From JBJHDF01 sp050486405 (GTDB lineage: Bacteria > Pseudomonadota > Gammaproteobacteria > Pseudomonadales > Cellvibrionaceae): DNA of 64,000 bases. Positions 25,875 through 33,780 of the stretch are shown here, piece after piece. Below the pieces are notes generated by a model. That model had not been told where the DNA came from and searched no databases. It saw only the letters and a program-made list of their open reading frames with translations. The first letter of the stretch is position 1; each line of letters opens with the position of its first letter. The stretch spans positions 66,772 to 130,771 of the forward strand of contig JBJHDF010000011.1 in the NCBI GenBank assembly GCA_050486405.1, written 5' to 3'. Both the position numbers and the translations under genes were made by a program.

Positions 25875-27599
25875 ATGAGTCAAACCGCCACTGACACCAC
25901 TGCAACACTGACCCGGGGCAAGGCCGGGCGCAGCTACGACGCCATTGTCATCGGCTCAGGTATCTCCGGCGGCTGGGCCGCCAAGGAGCTGTGCGAAAAG
26001 GGCCTGAAGACCCTGGTGCTGGAGCGCGGCCGCAATGTCGAGCATGTCGCCGACTATCCCACGGCCCACCAGGAGAGCTGGGAACTGCCCCTGGGCGGCG
26101 CCATGGAGCGCGACTATCAGGAGCGCAACCCGGTACTGATGCGCTGCTACGCCATCTCCCAGGCCACCCGCCAGTTTTTTGTGGAAGACGACGTCCACCC
26201 CTACCGCCAGGTCAAACCCTTCGACTGGATCAAGGGCTACCAGGTGGGAGGGAAGTCGCTGATGTGGGCGCGCATGGTGCAGCGCTGGAGCGACTACGAT
26301 TTTGACAACAACGCCAAAAACGGCGTCGCCGTCGACTGGCCCATCCGCTACGCGGATCTGGCCCCCTGGTACAGCCACGTGGAAAAATTCATCGGCGTCA
26401 GCGGCAACAAAGACGGCCTGCGGCAACTGCCGGATGGTGAGTTTCAGCCGCCCATGGAGATGAACGCCGTGGAGCAGCAATTTCGCGCCGCCATGGCGGA
26501 ACACTTCCCGGCCAGACCCCTGATCCACGGCCGCCAGGCCAACCTGACCCGCGCCCACAACGGCCGCGCCGCCTGCCTCTACCGCGCCCGCTGCGAGCGC
26601 GGCTGCCCCTTCGGCGCCTATTTCAGCAGTAACTCCTCCACCCTGCCGGCGGCCGCGGCCACCGGCAACCTGACCATGCGGCCCCACTCGGTGGTGCACT
26701 CCATCATCTATGACCCTCAATCCGGCAAGGCATCCGGCGTGCGGGTGGTGGACGCGGAAACCCGGGAGATGACCGAGTATTTCGCCCGGGTCATCTTCGT
26801 CAACGCCAGCACCCTGAACACCACCCTGATCCTGCTCAACTCCACCAGCGAGCGTTTCCCCAACGGCCTGGGCAACGACAGCGGCGCCCTGGGCCGCTAC
26901 CTGATGGACCACAACTACCGGGCGCGCATCTCGGCGGACGTGGAGGGCATGGAGGACAAGTACTACTACGGCCGCCGCCCCGGCGGCACCTATATCCCGC
27001 GCTTTCGCAACATTTTCGACGACCGGCAGGAGGACTACATTGGCGCCTACGCCTTCTCCTTCGGCGCCCACCGCCAGGCCGGCAACCTGGGCGAGGGTGA
27101 CCCGCCCCTGGGCCCGGTGTTCAAGCAGCGGTTGTCCGAAGTGGGCCCCTGGCGGGTCAATATGACGGGCATGGGCGAGTGCCTGCCCTACGAGGACAAC
27201 CGAGTCAGTCTCAGCCGCACCGATACCGACCGCTGGGGCATGCCCCTGCTGGAGATCGACTGCGAATACAAGACCAACGAGGCCAATATGGTGGCGGACA
27301 TGCGCCGCAGCGCCGAGGAGATGCTGGACCGGGCCGGGTTTACCAATATCCGGACTCAGGACAACCAGCAGGCCCCGGGTCTGGGCATTCACGAAATGGG
27401 CACGGCGCGCATGGGCCGGGACCCGAAAACCTCGGTGCTCAACGCCCACAACCAGATGCACGCGGTAAGGAACGTCTTTGTCACCGACGGCTCCTGCATG
27501 ACCTCCTCGTCCTACCAGAACCCGTCCCTGACCTACATGGCCCTCACCGCCCGGGCGGTGGACTATGCCGTGGACCAACTCAACAAGCGGAATCTCTGA
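25875..27599 (+). CDS. GMC-family FAD oxidoreductase (gluconate-dehydrogenase-type large subunit)
   Basis: Flavoprotein that oxidises a sugar or polyol hydroxyl group. The 574-residue product shows the dinucleotide-binding IVIGSGISGGWAAKEL near residue 25 and the ERG motif after it, YQVGGKSLMWARM near 120, and the C-terminal GIHEMGTARMG and NPSLTYMALTARA blocks of the GMC C domain. A cluster of cysteines (CLYRARCERGCPFGAY) is near residue 235. No signal peptide is visible: export probably depends on the Tat-type leader of the small subunit encoded next. The usual cytochrome c subunit is absent from the window. Confidence 0.88.
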   Translation: MSQTATDTTATLTRGKAGRSYDAIVIGSGISGGWAAKELCEKGLKTLVLERGRNVEHVADYPTAHQESWELPLGGAMERDYQERNPVLMRCYAISQATRQFFVEDDVHPYRQVKPFDWIKGYQVGGKSLMWARMVQRWSDYDFDNNAKNGVAVDWPIRYADLAPWYSHVEKFIGVSGNKDGLRQLPDGEFQPPMEMNAVEQQFRAAMAEHFPARPLIHGRQANLTRAHNGRAACLYRARCERGCPFGAYFSSNSSTLPAAAATGNLTMRPHSVVHSIIYDPQSGKASGVRVVDAETREMTEYFARVIFVNASTLNTTLILLNSTSERFPNGLGNDSGALGRYLMDHNYRARISADVEGMEDKYYYGRRPGGTYIPRFRNIFDDRQEDYIGAYAFSFGAHRQAGNLGEGDPPLGPVFKQRLSEVGPWRVNMTGMGECLPYEDNRVSLSRTDTDRWGMPLLEIDCEYKTNEANMVADMRRSAEEMLDRAGFTNIRTQDNQQAPGLGIHEMGTARMGRDPKTSVLNAHNQMHAVRNVFVTDGSCMTSSSYQNPSLTYMALTARAVDYAVDQLNKRNL

Positions 27600-27601
27600 C
27601 C

Positions 27602-28150
27602 ATGAGCAGCACTATGAATCGCAGGCAGGCGCTGGGCGCCATGATCGCCGCCCTCGGGCTGGGTGCCACCGGCCGGGTATTTGGTGCCGAGGCCTTTCTG
27701 GCCGGCGTCTCCGGTGGCACTCTGGCGCTGGACCACGGCCAGCGCCGGCTGCTGGAGCGGGTGGCGGACACCATCATTCCCGCCACCAAAGACGTTCCCG
27801 GCGCCGCCGGCGCCGGTGTGGGCGTTTTTATGGAAGAGGCGGTGCGGGACTACTACACTGAAGAGCAGCGTCAGACGTTTCTTCAGGGGCTGCCAGCGCT
27901 GGACGCCCTGGCGGAGCAAGCCTACAAACGCTCGTTTCTGGCGCTCGAGCGCGAGCAGTGTGAATCGGTACTGTTGGCGCTGGAAGCCGGACCCAGTCCA
28001 CGCTGGTACGATATGATGAAGCAGCTCACCGTCTGGGGCTATTTCGCCTCGGAGGTGGGCGCCACCCAGGCGCGACGCCATATCGCCATCCCGGGTCGCT
28101 ATCAGGGAGTGGTGGAAATCCCGGAGGGAACTCGTGCCTGGGCCATCTGA
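27602..28150 (+). CDS. Gluconate 2-dehydrogenase subunit 3 family protein
   Basis: Small subunit expected to pair with the preceding GMC flavoprotein. The 182-residue product has a twin-arginine leader (MNRRQALGAMIAALGLG) and the subunit-3 pattern LLERVADTIIPATKDVPGA near residue 57, then VRDYYTEEQRQTFLQGL and WGYFASEVGATQARRHI near the C terminus. It begins 2 bases after the GMC gene. The Tat leader suggests the pair is exported together as a folded complex. Confidence 0.88.
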   Translation: MSSTMNRRQALGAMIAALGLGATGRVFGAEAFLAGVSGGTLALDHGQRRLLERVADTIIPATKDVPGAAGAGVGVFMEEAVRDYYTEEQRQTFLQGLPALDALAEQAYKRSFLALEREQCESVLLALEAGPSPRWYDMMKQLTVWGYFASEVGATQARRHIAIPGRYQGVVEIPEGTRAWAI

Positions 28151-28175
28151 CTAACCCGGACACAGGAGGTACGCC

Positions 28176-28391
28176 GTGAAATACATTTACATGTTGCTGA
28201 TCGCCGTATTGGCGGTGCTGGTTTTCATTTTTGCCGTGGAAAACTGGCGCACCGCCAGTGTCAGCTTCTTTACCTTCCAACTGCAGATGCCCTTTCCCCT
28301 GATGATCATATTGATTTATTTCCTGGGCATGCTCACGGGTGGCTTTATGTTGGCGCTGGTGCGCAAATGGTTGCGGGGGGCCAGTCGCTAA
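28176..28391 (+). CDS. LapA-like small membrane protein (DUF1049)
   Basis: A 71-residue protein with two membrane helices (about residues 3-20 and 43-63) joined by NWRTASVSFFTFQLQMPF, the LapA domain pattern. LapA-type proteins act in lipopolysaccharide assembly control, but this is shorter than typical LapA. An AGGAGG ribosome-binding site precedes the ATG at good spacing. Confidence 0.75.
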   Translation: MKYIYMLLIAVLAVLVFIFAVENWRTASVSFFTFQLQMPFPLMIILIYFLGMLTGGFMLALVRKWLRGASR

Positions 28392-28395
28392 CGCC

Positions 28396-29439
28396 ATGCC
28401 CCGGCTTTACCACCTCGTCAGGCGCCAGTGTTGGCTGAGTGTCGCGCTGGCCCTGCTGGCCGGCTGCAACGGCCAGCCGGTATACCGCGTTATCGACCCG
28501 GAGCCGCTGGTGGAGCTGGCCGAACCCGGCCCCGACGATGGCAGCTACTACGAGCCGGGCCAGATCCTGGAGATTGCCACCAACCTGCTGCTCTTCCAGC
28601 GCCACGACGGCGGCTGGGCCGGCGACCGCAACCCGCTGCGGGAGCTGAGTCTCACCGAGAGCTACATCCTTATCCCGGAAAAGACCCGCCCCGACGCCAG
28701 CCTGGCCCACGGCAACACCGCTACCCAGATCGAGTATTTGGCTCATGTCTACCTGCAGACGGGCGACGTCCGCTACCGGGACGGCGCCCTGCGCGGCCTG
28801 GAATTTGTGCTCAAGAGTCAGTACGACAACGGCGGCTGGCCGCGCACACCGGGACAGACCGAATCGGCCTACCACGGTGCCATCACCCTGGAAGACGATG
28901 TCATGCCCGGAGTCCTGGCCTTTCTCACCCGGGTGGCGGAGGGGCAGATTCCCTTCGGGTTTATTGCCCGGGAAGAGCGTGAGCGTATGGCCGAGGCCGT
29001 GCGCCGGGGCCACCAGTTGCTGCTGCGCCTGCAGATCCGGCAGGACGACGAACGCACCGGTTGGGCGGCGCGCTACCACCCGGAAACCCTGCAGCCCGCG
29101 ACGGACAGCGCCTGGATAGACACACCGGTCAGCCTGGCGGTGGCGGATTATCTGATGGGGGTGCGCCGGCCGACGCCGGGCATGATCACTTCGCTCCAGG
29201 GGTTGCACCAGTGGCTGGAGCGAGCGGCCATCCGCGGTAGCTGCGTCAACGTGGCGGAGCTGGCGGCGGAGAGTCTTCCCGACGCGCTTGAGGCCCGGGA
29301 TGGGGTCTACCAGGGGGATTACTGGCAGGCCGGCTATGCCCTCGCCGCCAAGGTACCGAAAGATTCCACCCCGGGCCTCTGGCCCCGGTCCTTCCTGGAC
29401 GAGCGCTACCCCGCCTGGCTGGAGCGGCACAGCCTCTGA
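28396..29439 (+). CDS. Lipoprotein of the pectate lyase PL10-like family
   Basis: The ATG at 28396 opens a lipoprotein signal (ALALLAGC near residue 24). The 347-residue product carries the alpha/alpha-barrel features of PL10 enzymes: LLFQRHDGGWAGDRN near residue 70, QYDNGGWPRTPGQTES near 145, then ITLEDDVMPGVLAFL and a C-terminal GDYWQAGYALAAKVP. PL10 enzymes cleave polygalacturonate by beta-elimination. Its catalytic set was not checked residue by residue, so the exact substrate is uncertain. An upstream frame to 28339 overlaps the LapA gene and is not used. It ends 3 bases before the convergent neighbour. Confidence 0.72.
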   Translation: MPRLYHLVRRQCWLSVALALLAGCNGQPVYRVIDPEPLVELAEPGPDDGSYYEPGQILEIATNLLLFQRHDGGWAGDRNPLRELSLTESYILIPEKTRPDASLAHGNTATQIEYLAHVYLQTGDVRYRDGALRGLEFVLKSQYDNGGWPRTPGQTESAYHGAITLEDDVMPGVLAFLTRVAEGQIPFGFIAREERERMAEAVRRGHQLLLRLQIRQDDERTGWAARYHPETLQPATDSAWIDTPVSLAVADYLMGVRRPTPGMITSLQGLHQWLERAAIRGSCVNVAELAAESLPDALEARDGVYQGDYWQAGYALAAKVPKDSTPGLWPRSFLDERYPAWLERHSL

Positions 29440-29442
29440 GCT

Positions 29443-30645
29443 TCACAGCAGTATTTGCTCCGGTGGCAGGCCGAGCAGCATGCGACCGCCGGCGGCGTAG
29501 GAGCGCAGCGAGTTGATCACGTGCTGATTGACCGTGAGCATGTCCCGCAGTTGTCGCTCTATGCGGTGCCGCCTGTACACGGCGCCACCGCCGCTGATTT
29601 TGTAAACCCGTTCCACCACGTCCTTGCAGGATTCGAACACCTGGGTGTGCATCAACTGGAAATCGGCAATCTGTTCCGGTGTTGGCGGCTGGCCTGAACA
29701 CAGGGCGGACCAGAGGTTGTCGATGGTGGTGTAGAGATAGGCCCGGGACGCACCCAGGGCGGCGGCGCATCGCCCCAGGGTATCCTGCACAAAGTATTCA
29801 TCGCACAGGTTTTTCAGCGGCGCCAGTTCCTCGCCGACCAGTGTCATGCGGGTGGGTCTGTGCGCATGGCCGGCAAAATCGTTCAGGGCGGCGCGGGCAA
29901 TACCCAGCGGCACCGAGGAAAAATTCAGCAGTATGCTCATGGGAAAAGCGTAGAGCGGCGAGGGCCGGTGACACTGAATGTCCTGAAAGGAAAAGCTCTG
30001 CGCCTCCGGCACAAACCAGTCGTTGATCTCCAGATCGTGACTGCCGCTGCCGCGCAGGCCGATGGTGTCCCAGGTGTCGAGAATCTTCACCGCCCGGGCC
30101 GGCACGAAACACTGCCGCGTGACCGGCACACCGTTGTCGTGAAAACACTGCACACCCTTGTCGTACACCAGGCATCCCAGCACAAACCAGTCGCTGTGCT
30201 GGCAGCCGCTGGAAAACGGCATGCGCCCGCTTACCTGATAGCCGCCGGGCACCCGGTCCGCTTGCGCGGTGGTGGTCAGGGTGCTGCCGGTAATGGTGTC
30301 GGGGTCGGCAAACATCTCCCGCGCCACTTGCTGATCGATAAAAGCGCTGAAATAACCGGTATCGCTGCCAATCTTTACGCACCAGGCCACCGAGGCATCC
30401 GCTTCGGCGAGTATCTCCAGCACCTGCAGTTGGGTAATGGGGTCCACTTCGAGTCCGCCCCAGGCGCGGGGCATGGTCATGCGGAAAAAGCCGGCGGCTT
30501 TGAGTTGGGAAACCAGCTCCTGGGGCAGCCGCCGTTGCTGCTCAATGGCGTCACTCCAGGTGGCTATGGTGTCGTGCATGGCGAGCGCCGCTTCGATCAA
30601 GGTGGCCTCGGCCGATGTTTCTTTCAACTGGGTTGCTGCAGTCAT
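29443..30645 (-). CDS. Acyl-CoA dehydrogenase-fold flavin monooxygenase
   Basis: A 400-residue flavoprotein of the class D (HpaB/HsaA-like) monooxygenase type rather than a true acyl-CoA dehydrogenase. It shows the PRAWGGLEVDPITQLQVLEI segment, the ASVAWCVKIGSDTGYFSAF region, GSTLTTTAQADRVPGGYQVSG, and WDTIGLRGSGSHDLEIND, all typical of the family. The catalytic glutamate used by acyl-CoA dehydrogenases is not obvious. Such enzymes hydroxylate aromatic or heterocyclic compounds with FADH2 from a separate reductase. It is the last gene of the isonitrile-type operon, 21 bases after the DUF1579-like gene. A tailoring role is an inference from position. Confidence 0.72.
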   Translation of the reverse strand: MTAATQLKETSAEATLIEAALAMHDTIATWSDAIEQQRRLPQELVSQLKAAGFFRMTMPRAWGGLEVDPITQLQVLEILAEADASVAWCVKIGSDTGYFSAFIDQQVAREMFADPDTITGSTLTTTAQADRVPGGYQVSGRMPFSSGCQHSDWFVLGCLVYDKGVQCFHDNGVPVTRQCFVPARAVKILDTWDTIGLRGSGSHDLEINDWFVPEAQSFSFQDIQCHRPSPLYAFPMSILLNFSSVPLGIARAALNDFAGHAHRPTRMTLVGEELAPLKNLCDEYFVQDTLGRCAAALGASRAYLYTTIDNLWSALCSGQPPTPEQIADFQLMHTQVFESCKDVVERVYKISGGGAVYRRHRIERQLRDMLTVNQHVINSLRSYAAGGRMLLGLPPEQILL

Positions 30646-30666
30646 GGTGCACCTCGTTGTGCTGGG

Positions 30667-31185
30667 TTATCGGGACGTCCGGGTGAGAATCAGGGTGAGT
30701 TCGGTGTCCACGCCGTCTTCGCTCCAGGTCCAGTGATGTTTTACCCGGTCGTCATTCACAAACTCGATGACCAGATCCCGCATAAAGCCGTTGTCGGGCT
30801 CGTTGTAGGCGATGTCGATAAAATCAAAATCGATCCTGCCGGTGTCCGGCGTGCGCGAGGCCGCGCTCATGCGCGGGTGATTACCCCAGGAGCAGAAGTG
30901 CGACATCATGATTCGGTCGCTGTTAAGGTGATAGGCGGTGGACATATTCCACCACATGGGGTCGGTGGCGCGGTAGCGTTCAATAATGGCGCCGCCGTTG
31001 ATTTCCTCGTAGGTAATGACAATGTCGTTGCCGTCGGGTAATTCGCCGTGCCACTGGCCCACCATTGAGCGGATTTTGTCGAAGCTCTTCTGGTCGTTGG
31101 TCCTTTCTTCGGCAGGCAATGCGGTTAGCGGCACAGCCAGGCAAAACGCCAGTAACGACAGGTGAACAGACGTGTAAGGTTTCAT
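30667..31185 (-). CDS. Exported DUF1579-like protein of unknown function
   Basis: The 172-residue product starts at the ATG at 31185, after GGAGAAAGCC, and has a signal peptide (about residues 1-25, ending ALPAEE). The mature part is beta-rich with SMVGQWHGELPDGNDIVI near residue 40, GGAIIERYRATDPMWWNMS near 65 and a closing TLILTRTS strand. This pattern of a single beta-barrel-like domain resembles DUF1579/lipocalin-like proteins. It lies between the HAD phosphatase and the monooxygenase in the operon, so a role in binding or stabilising the product is possible but untested. A longer frame to 31350 is not used. Confidence 0.6.
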   Translation of the reverse strand: MKPYTSVHLSLLAFCLAVPLTALPAEERTNDQKSFDKIRSMVGQWHGELPDGNDIVITYEEINGGAIIERYRATDPMWWNMSTAYHLNSDRIMMSHFCSWGNHPRMSAASRTPDTGRIDFDFIDIAYNEPDNGFMRDLVIEFVNDDRVKHHWTWSEDGVDTELTLILTRTSR

Positions 31186-31208
31186 GGCTTTCTCCTTTTC
31201 TCCAGGGG

Positions 31209-31910
31209 TCAGGAACTGCTGCCGGCGGCGTGCAGCGGGTGGTCGGTGGCGGACGCACTCGTGCGCAACCAGGCGTCGATGTCGTCCGGTGTGTGGGCGA
31301 TGCCCCAGGCGCCGGATGCGCGCAGCGCGGCTTCGGGTTGATAGCCCCAAGCCACACCCAGGCTGGCCATGCCGACGGCGACCGCCGTGGCCATATCCAC
31401 CGGTGTATCGCCCACCAGCAGGCAGTGCTCGGGGCGAGCGGACAGCTCCTTCAGCAATTGTTCGGTGGTGCGGGTGTCGGGCTTGGGCGCGGCGCCGTCG
31501 CGGTGCCCCAGAACCAGACGAAAATCCGCAATATCAAAAAAGCGGCTGACCAGCCTCAGCGCCAGGTCGTGCTGTTTGTTGGTAAAGATGGCCAGCTGTA
31601 TGCCGTCGCGGCGCAGCCGGGCAATCAGCGCCGCCACGCCGGGATACAGGCGGCTGCGTGCATAGAGTTCGCGGCCATACTGCTGCAGCAAATCGCCATA
31701 AAAGTTTTTGCGCTGGGTGTCGGAAAAATGTGGCACCAGCTTGTCGACCAATGAATTCATGCCCCGGCCGACCAGACTGCGGTAGGCGTCCTCGGGGTGG
31801 CTGACCAGGCGATGCTGTGCCAGCAGGGTGTTGGCCGCCGCCGCTATGTCCGGCAGCGTGTCCACCAGAGTGCCGTCGAGATCGAAAATAACCGTGCTAA
31901 TGGCGTTCAT
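31209..31910 (-). CDS. HAD-superfamily phosphatase (phosphoglycolate phosphatase-like)
   Basis: Phosphatase with the three HAD motifs in order: DLDGTLVDT near residue 10, TNKQHDLAL near 111, and LVGDTPVDMA near 163. The cap domain is of the Gph type (VGRGMNSLVDKLVPHF). Length of 233 residues matches Gph. It sits inside the isonitrile operon, 7 bases after the 2OG-oxygenase gene, so it may dephosphorylate a pathway intermediate. It may also simply be a housekeeping phosphoglycolate phosphatase carried along. The sequence alone does not separate these. Confidence 0.83.
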   Translation of the reverse strand: MNAISTVIFDLDGTLVDTLPDIAAAANTLLAQHRLVSHPEDAYRSLVGRGMNSLVDKLVPHFSDTQRKNFYGDLLQQYGRELYARSRLYPGVAALIARLRRDGIQLAIFTNKQHDLALRLVSRFFDIADFRLVLGHRDGAAPKPDTRTTEQLLKELSARPEHCLLVGDTPVDMATAVAVGMASLGVAWGYQPEAALRASGAWGIAHTPDDIDAWLRTSASATDHPLHAAGSSS

Positions 31911-31916
31911 GGCGAG

Positions 31917-32699
31917 TCACAAAATATTGATGCGTTTGATATAACGGCTATCACCCGGCTGCAGAAAACGGGAGCGCCCGTGCAGCAGCCGGCTGTTGTC
32001 CGCCATAAGAAAATCGCCGGCTTGCCAGCGGTGCCGATACATAATGTGATCCGCGTAGAGGCGCCGGTTGAAATCGTGCAAAAAGGTGTTGGACTCGTCC
32101 ACCGGCAATTCCAGTACGCGCACATCCACCGGGTTGATGGCGGCGTTGTCTTCGTTGAAGGGTTCGATGTAGCGCACCACTTCCTGCCCGTCGTAGGGGC
32201 TGGCGGTGATCAGTGCGGACTGGAAATTGCCGCCGTAATGCGCTTTCTTTTCGGTGCTGTATTGCAGGTGAAACCCCCGCCAGCGTTCGACTTCCCTGGT
32301 TTCTGCCTGCGCCAGCAGGCGACGGGTGTCCACAAACAGCGTCTCTCCGCCACCGGCGGAATGTGCGCCGCGCAGGCATTGAAACAGATTGTAGTGCGGC
32401 CGATCCTGCACATAGGCCCCGTCCCAGTGCAACTCCACGCGGCCTTGCCCGAAAATGTGGTTGCTGGGGTGCTCCTGAATTTTCAGCTCCAGTATTTCGC
32501 CAAACTCCCAGGCGTAGGGCTGTCCGAACTGCCGCGAAAAATTCAGGTAATCGGCGTTGGACAGTGGCGCAAAGCCGCGAAACAACGCCAGCGCGTGGGT
32601 GTCGAGAATCTCGGCGATGGCACTGGCATCCAGCGCGACCAGGGAATCCTGGTCCGCCTCCAGCAGCGCGCCAAACGGTTCCATCTGGGTGATTTTCAT
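31917..32699 (-). CDS. Fe(II)/2-oxoglutarate oxygenase, PvcB/IsnB type (TauD family)
   Basis: The 260-residue product has the TauD-type metal-binding HxD in ELHWDGAY near residue 91, and the distal histidine and arginine in LLHGRSRFLQPGDSRYIKRI near 240. In pvcAB/isnAB pathways this enzyme oxidises the isonitrile-carboxylate made by PvcA, usually with decarboxylation or desaturation to a vinyl isonitrile. The start overlaps the pvcA-like stop by 4 bases (ATGA), exactly the pvcA-pvcB arrangement. Because TauD-fold enzymes are widespread, the specific function rests on adjacency to the isonitrile synthase. Confidence 0.82.
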   Translation of the reverse strand: MKITQMEPFGALLEADQDSLVALDASAIAEILDTHALALFRGFAPLSNADYLNFSRQFGQPYAWEFGEILELKIQEHPSNHIFGQGRVELHWDGAYVQDRPHYNLFQCLRGAHSAGGGETLFVDTRRLLAQAETREVERWRGFHLQYSTEKKAHYGGNFQSALITASPYDGQEVVRYIEPFNEDNAAINPVDVRVLELPVDESNTFLHDFNRRLYADHIMYRHRWQAGDFLMADNSRLLHGRSRFLQPGDSRYIKRINIL

Positions 32700-33718
32700 T
32701 GTGTGGCGCCGCCCCTATGTTCGAAGTGACTGGGGCGACCGTCTTCGAAAGCCAGCAGTCCGACCTTCTCCGCATCGCGCCGTTTCAACAACAGAATGCG
32801 GCCTTCCTTTTTCATGGCGACGCCGTGCCAGGGAGTCAGCCAGCAGTCTTCGGCGTCGCCGAGTTTGATGCCGATCTTACGCGAGATGCGAAACTGGGGG
32901 TGAATGGACAATCGAATGGCGTCGCCGAAGTGATTCTCCAGCAACCGGGTCCAGGCGTTGCTGCGCTGAATAACACGGTAGGCAATGGAGCGGGCCAGCT
33001 TCTGCAATGCCGTGCGGGATTCTCCCTGAAAAATCTCGATCCCGGAATAATCCTCCAGTATAAAGCGGGTGATGCCCAGATACATGGCCCGCGCTTCCTC
33101 GTCAGCCTGGCAGCGCTTGCGCAGCTGGTAGATGGACTCGCCGTACTGAACCAGCAGTTCCTCGCGCAGCACACTGTGGTCCTTCACTTCCGGGTAGACA
33201 TGTTCGAGATCGAAAAACCGGAAACGGTTGGGGTGTGTCCGATGACTGTACTCCTTTAAATGCGCACCGTAAGCCGTGACGTCCTGGTCCGGAATGCGCA
33301 CCAGATCGGCAAACACCCGGCCGTCGGAGCAGATGGTGACGTAGGCACCGGGTGCGTGAAGTGTCTCTATTTCCTGACACAACAGATCGAGGTTGTGCAG
33401 CGCGTGCTTTTCCGCCAGGTCCGGCAGCGGGCTGAGCGTCTTGTTGCGGTTGGGCGACTTGGCGGGAAAGCCGGGCAGTATCAGATTCAGCGGCTGGTGC
33501 CGCTCAATGGCGGCGGCGATGATATTTTGGTGCAGTTCGGCTTCCCGGGTGAAACTGACGGATCTATCCTGCTCGCCCGGCAACAGCAGGCGCCGGTTGA
33601 AAATAACCCTGAGTACCTGCTCCGCACGCTGGCGCACGCGGGCGCAAGTCCCTGCAGTCAGGGGCGACGCGGATTGGCTGACGGGAGCGGGAATGGTGTC
33701 TGCGCTACTGGCGTGCAT
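32696..33718 (-). CDS. Isonitrile (isocyanide) synthase, PvcA/IsnA/DIT1 family
   Basis: Enzyme expected to convert the amino group of tyrosine or tryptophan into an isonitrile using ribulose-5-phosphate as the carbon source. The 340-residue product has the family core LILPGFPAKSPNRNKTL near residue 80, then LPDLAEKHAL, DLLCQEIETLHAPGAYVTICSDGRVFAD split here as the SDGRVFAD motif near 132, and the later ITRFILEDYSG and LSIHPQ motifs near 230-295. Length is typical. The substrate amino acid cannot be told from this view. No peptide synthetase or polyketide genes accompany it, as in the small pvcAB and rhabduscin-type loci. Confidence 0.85.
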   Translation of the reverse strand: MHASSADTIPAPVSQSASPLTAGTCARVRQRAEQVLRVIFNRRLLLPGEQDRSVSFTREAELHQNIIAAAIERHQPLNLILPGFPAKSPNRNKTLSPLPDLAEKHALHNLDLLCQEIETLHAPGAYVTICSDGRVFADLVRIPDQDVTAYGAHLKEYSHRTHPNRFRFFDLEHVYPEVKDHSVLREELLVQYGESIYQLRKRCQADEEARAMYLGITRFILEDYSGIEIFQGESRTALQKLARSIAYRVIQRSNAWTRLLENHFGDAIRLSIHPQFRISRKIGIKLGDAEDCWLTPWHGVAMKKEGRILLLKRRDAEKVGLLAFEDGRPSHFEHRGGATQ

Positions 33719-33780
33719 GGTTCCGTTCCTTTGCGTTGTGTCTCTCGGTGAGTTCCTACTGCCCCGAATAACTCCGGGGC

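Noticed and set aside
25956..27578. A 540-residue open frame opposite the GMC gene
   Set aside because: Antisense shadow of the GMC flavoprotein, whose motifs are clear.
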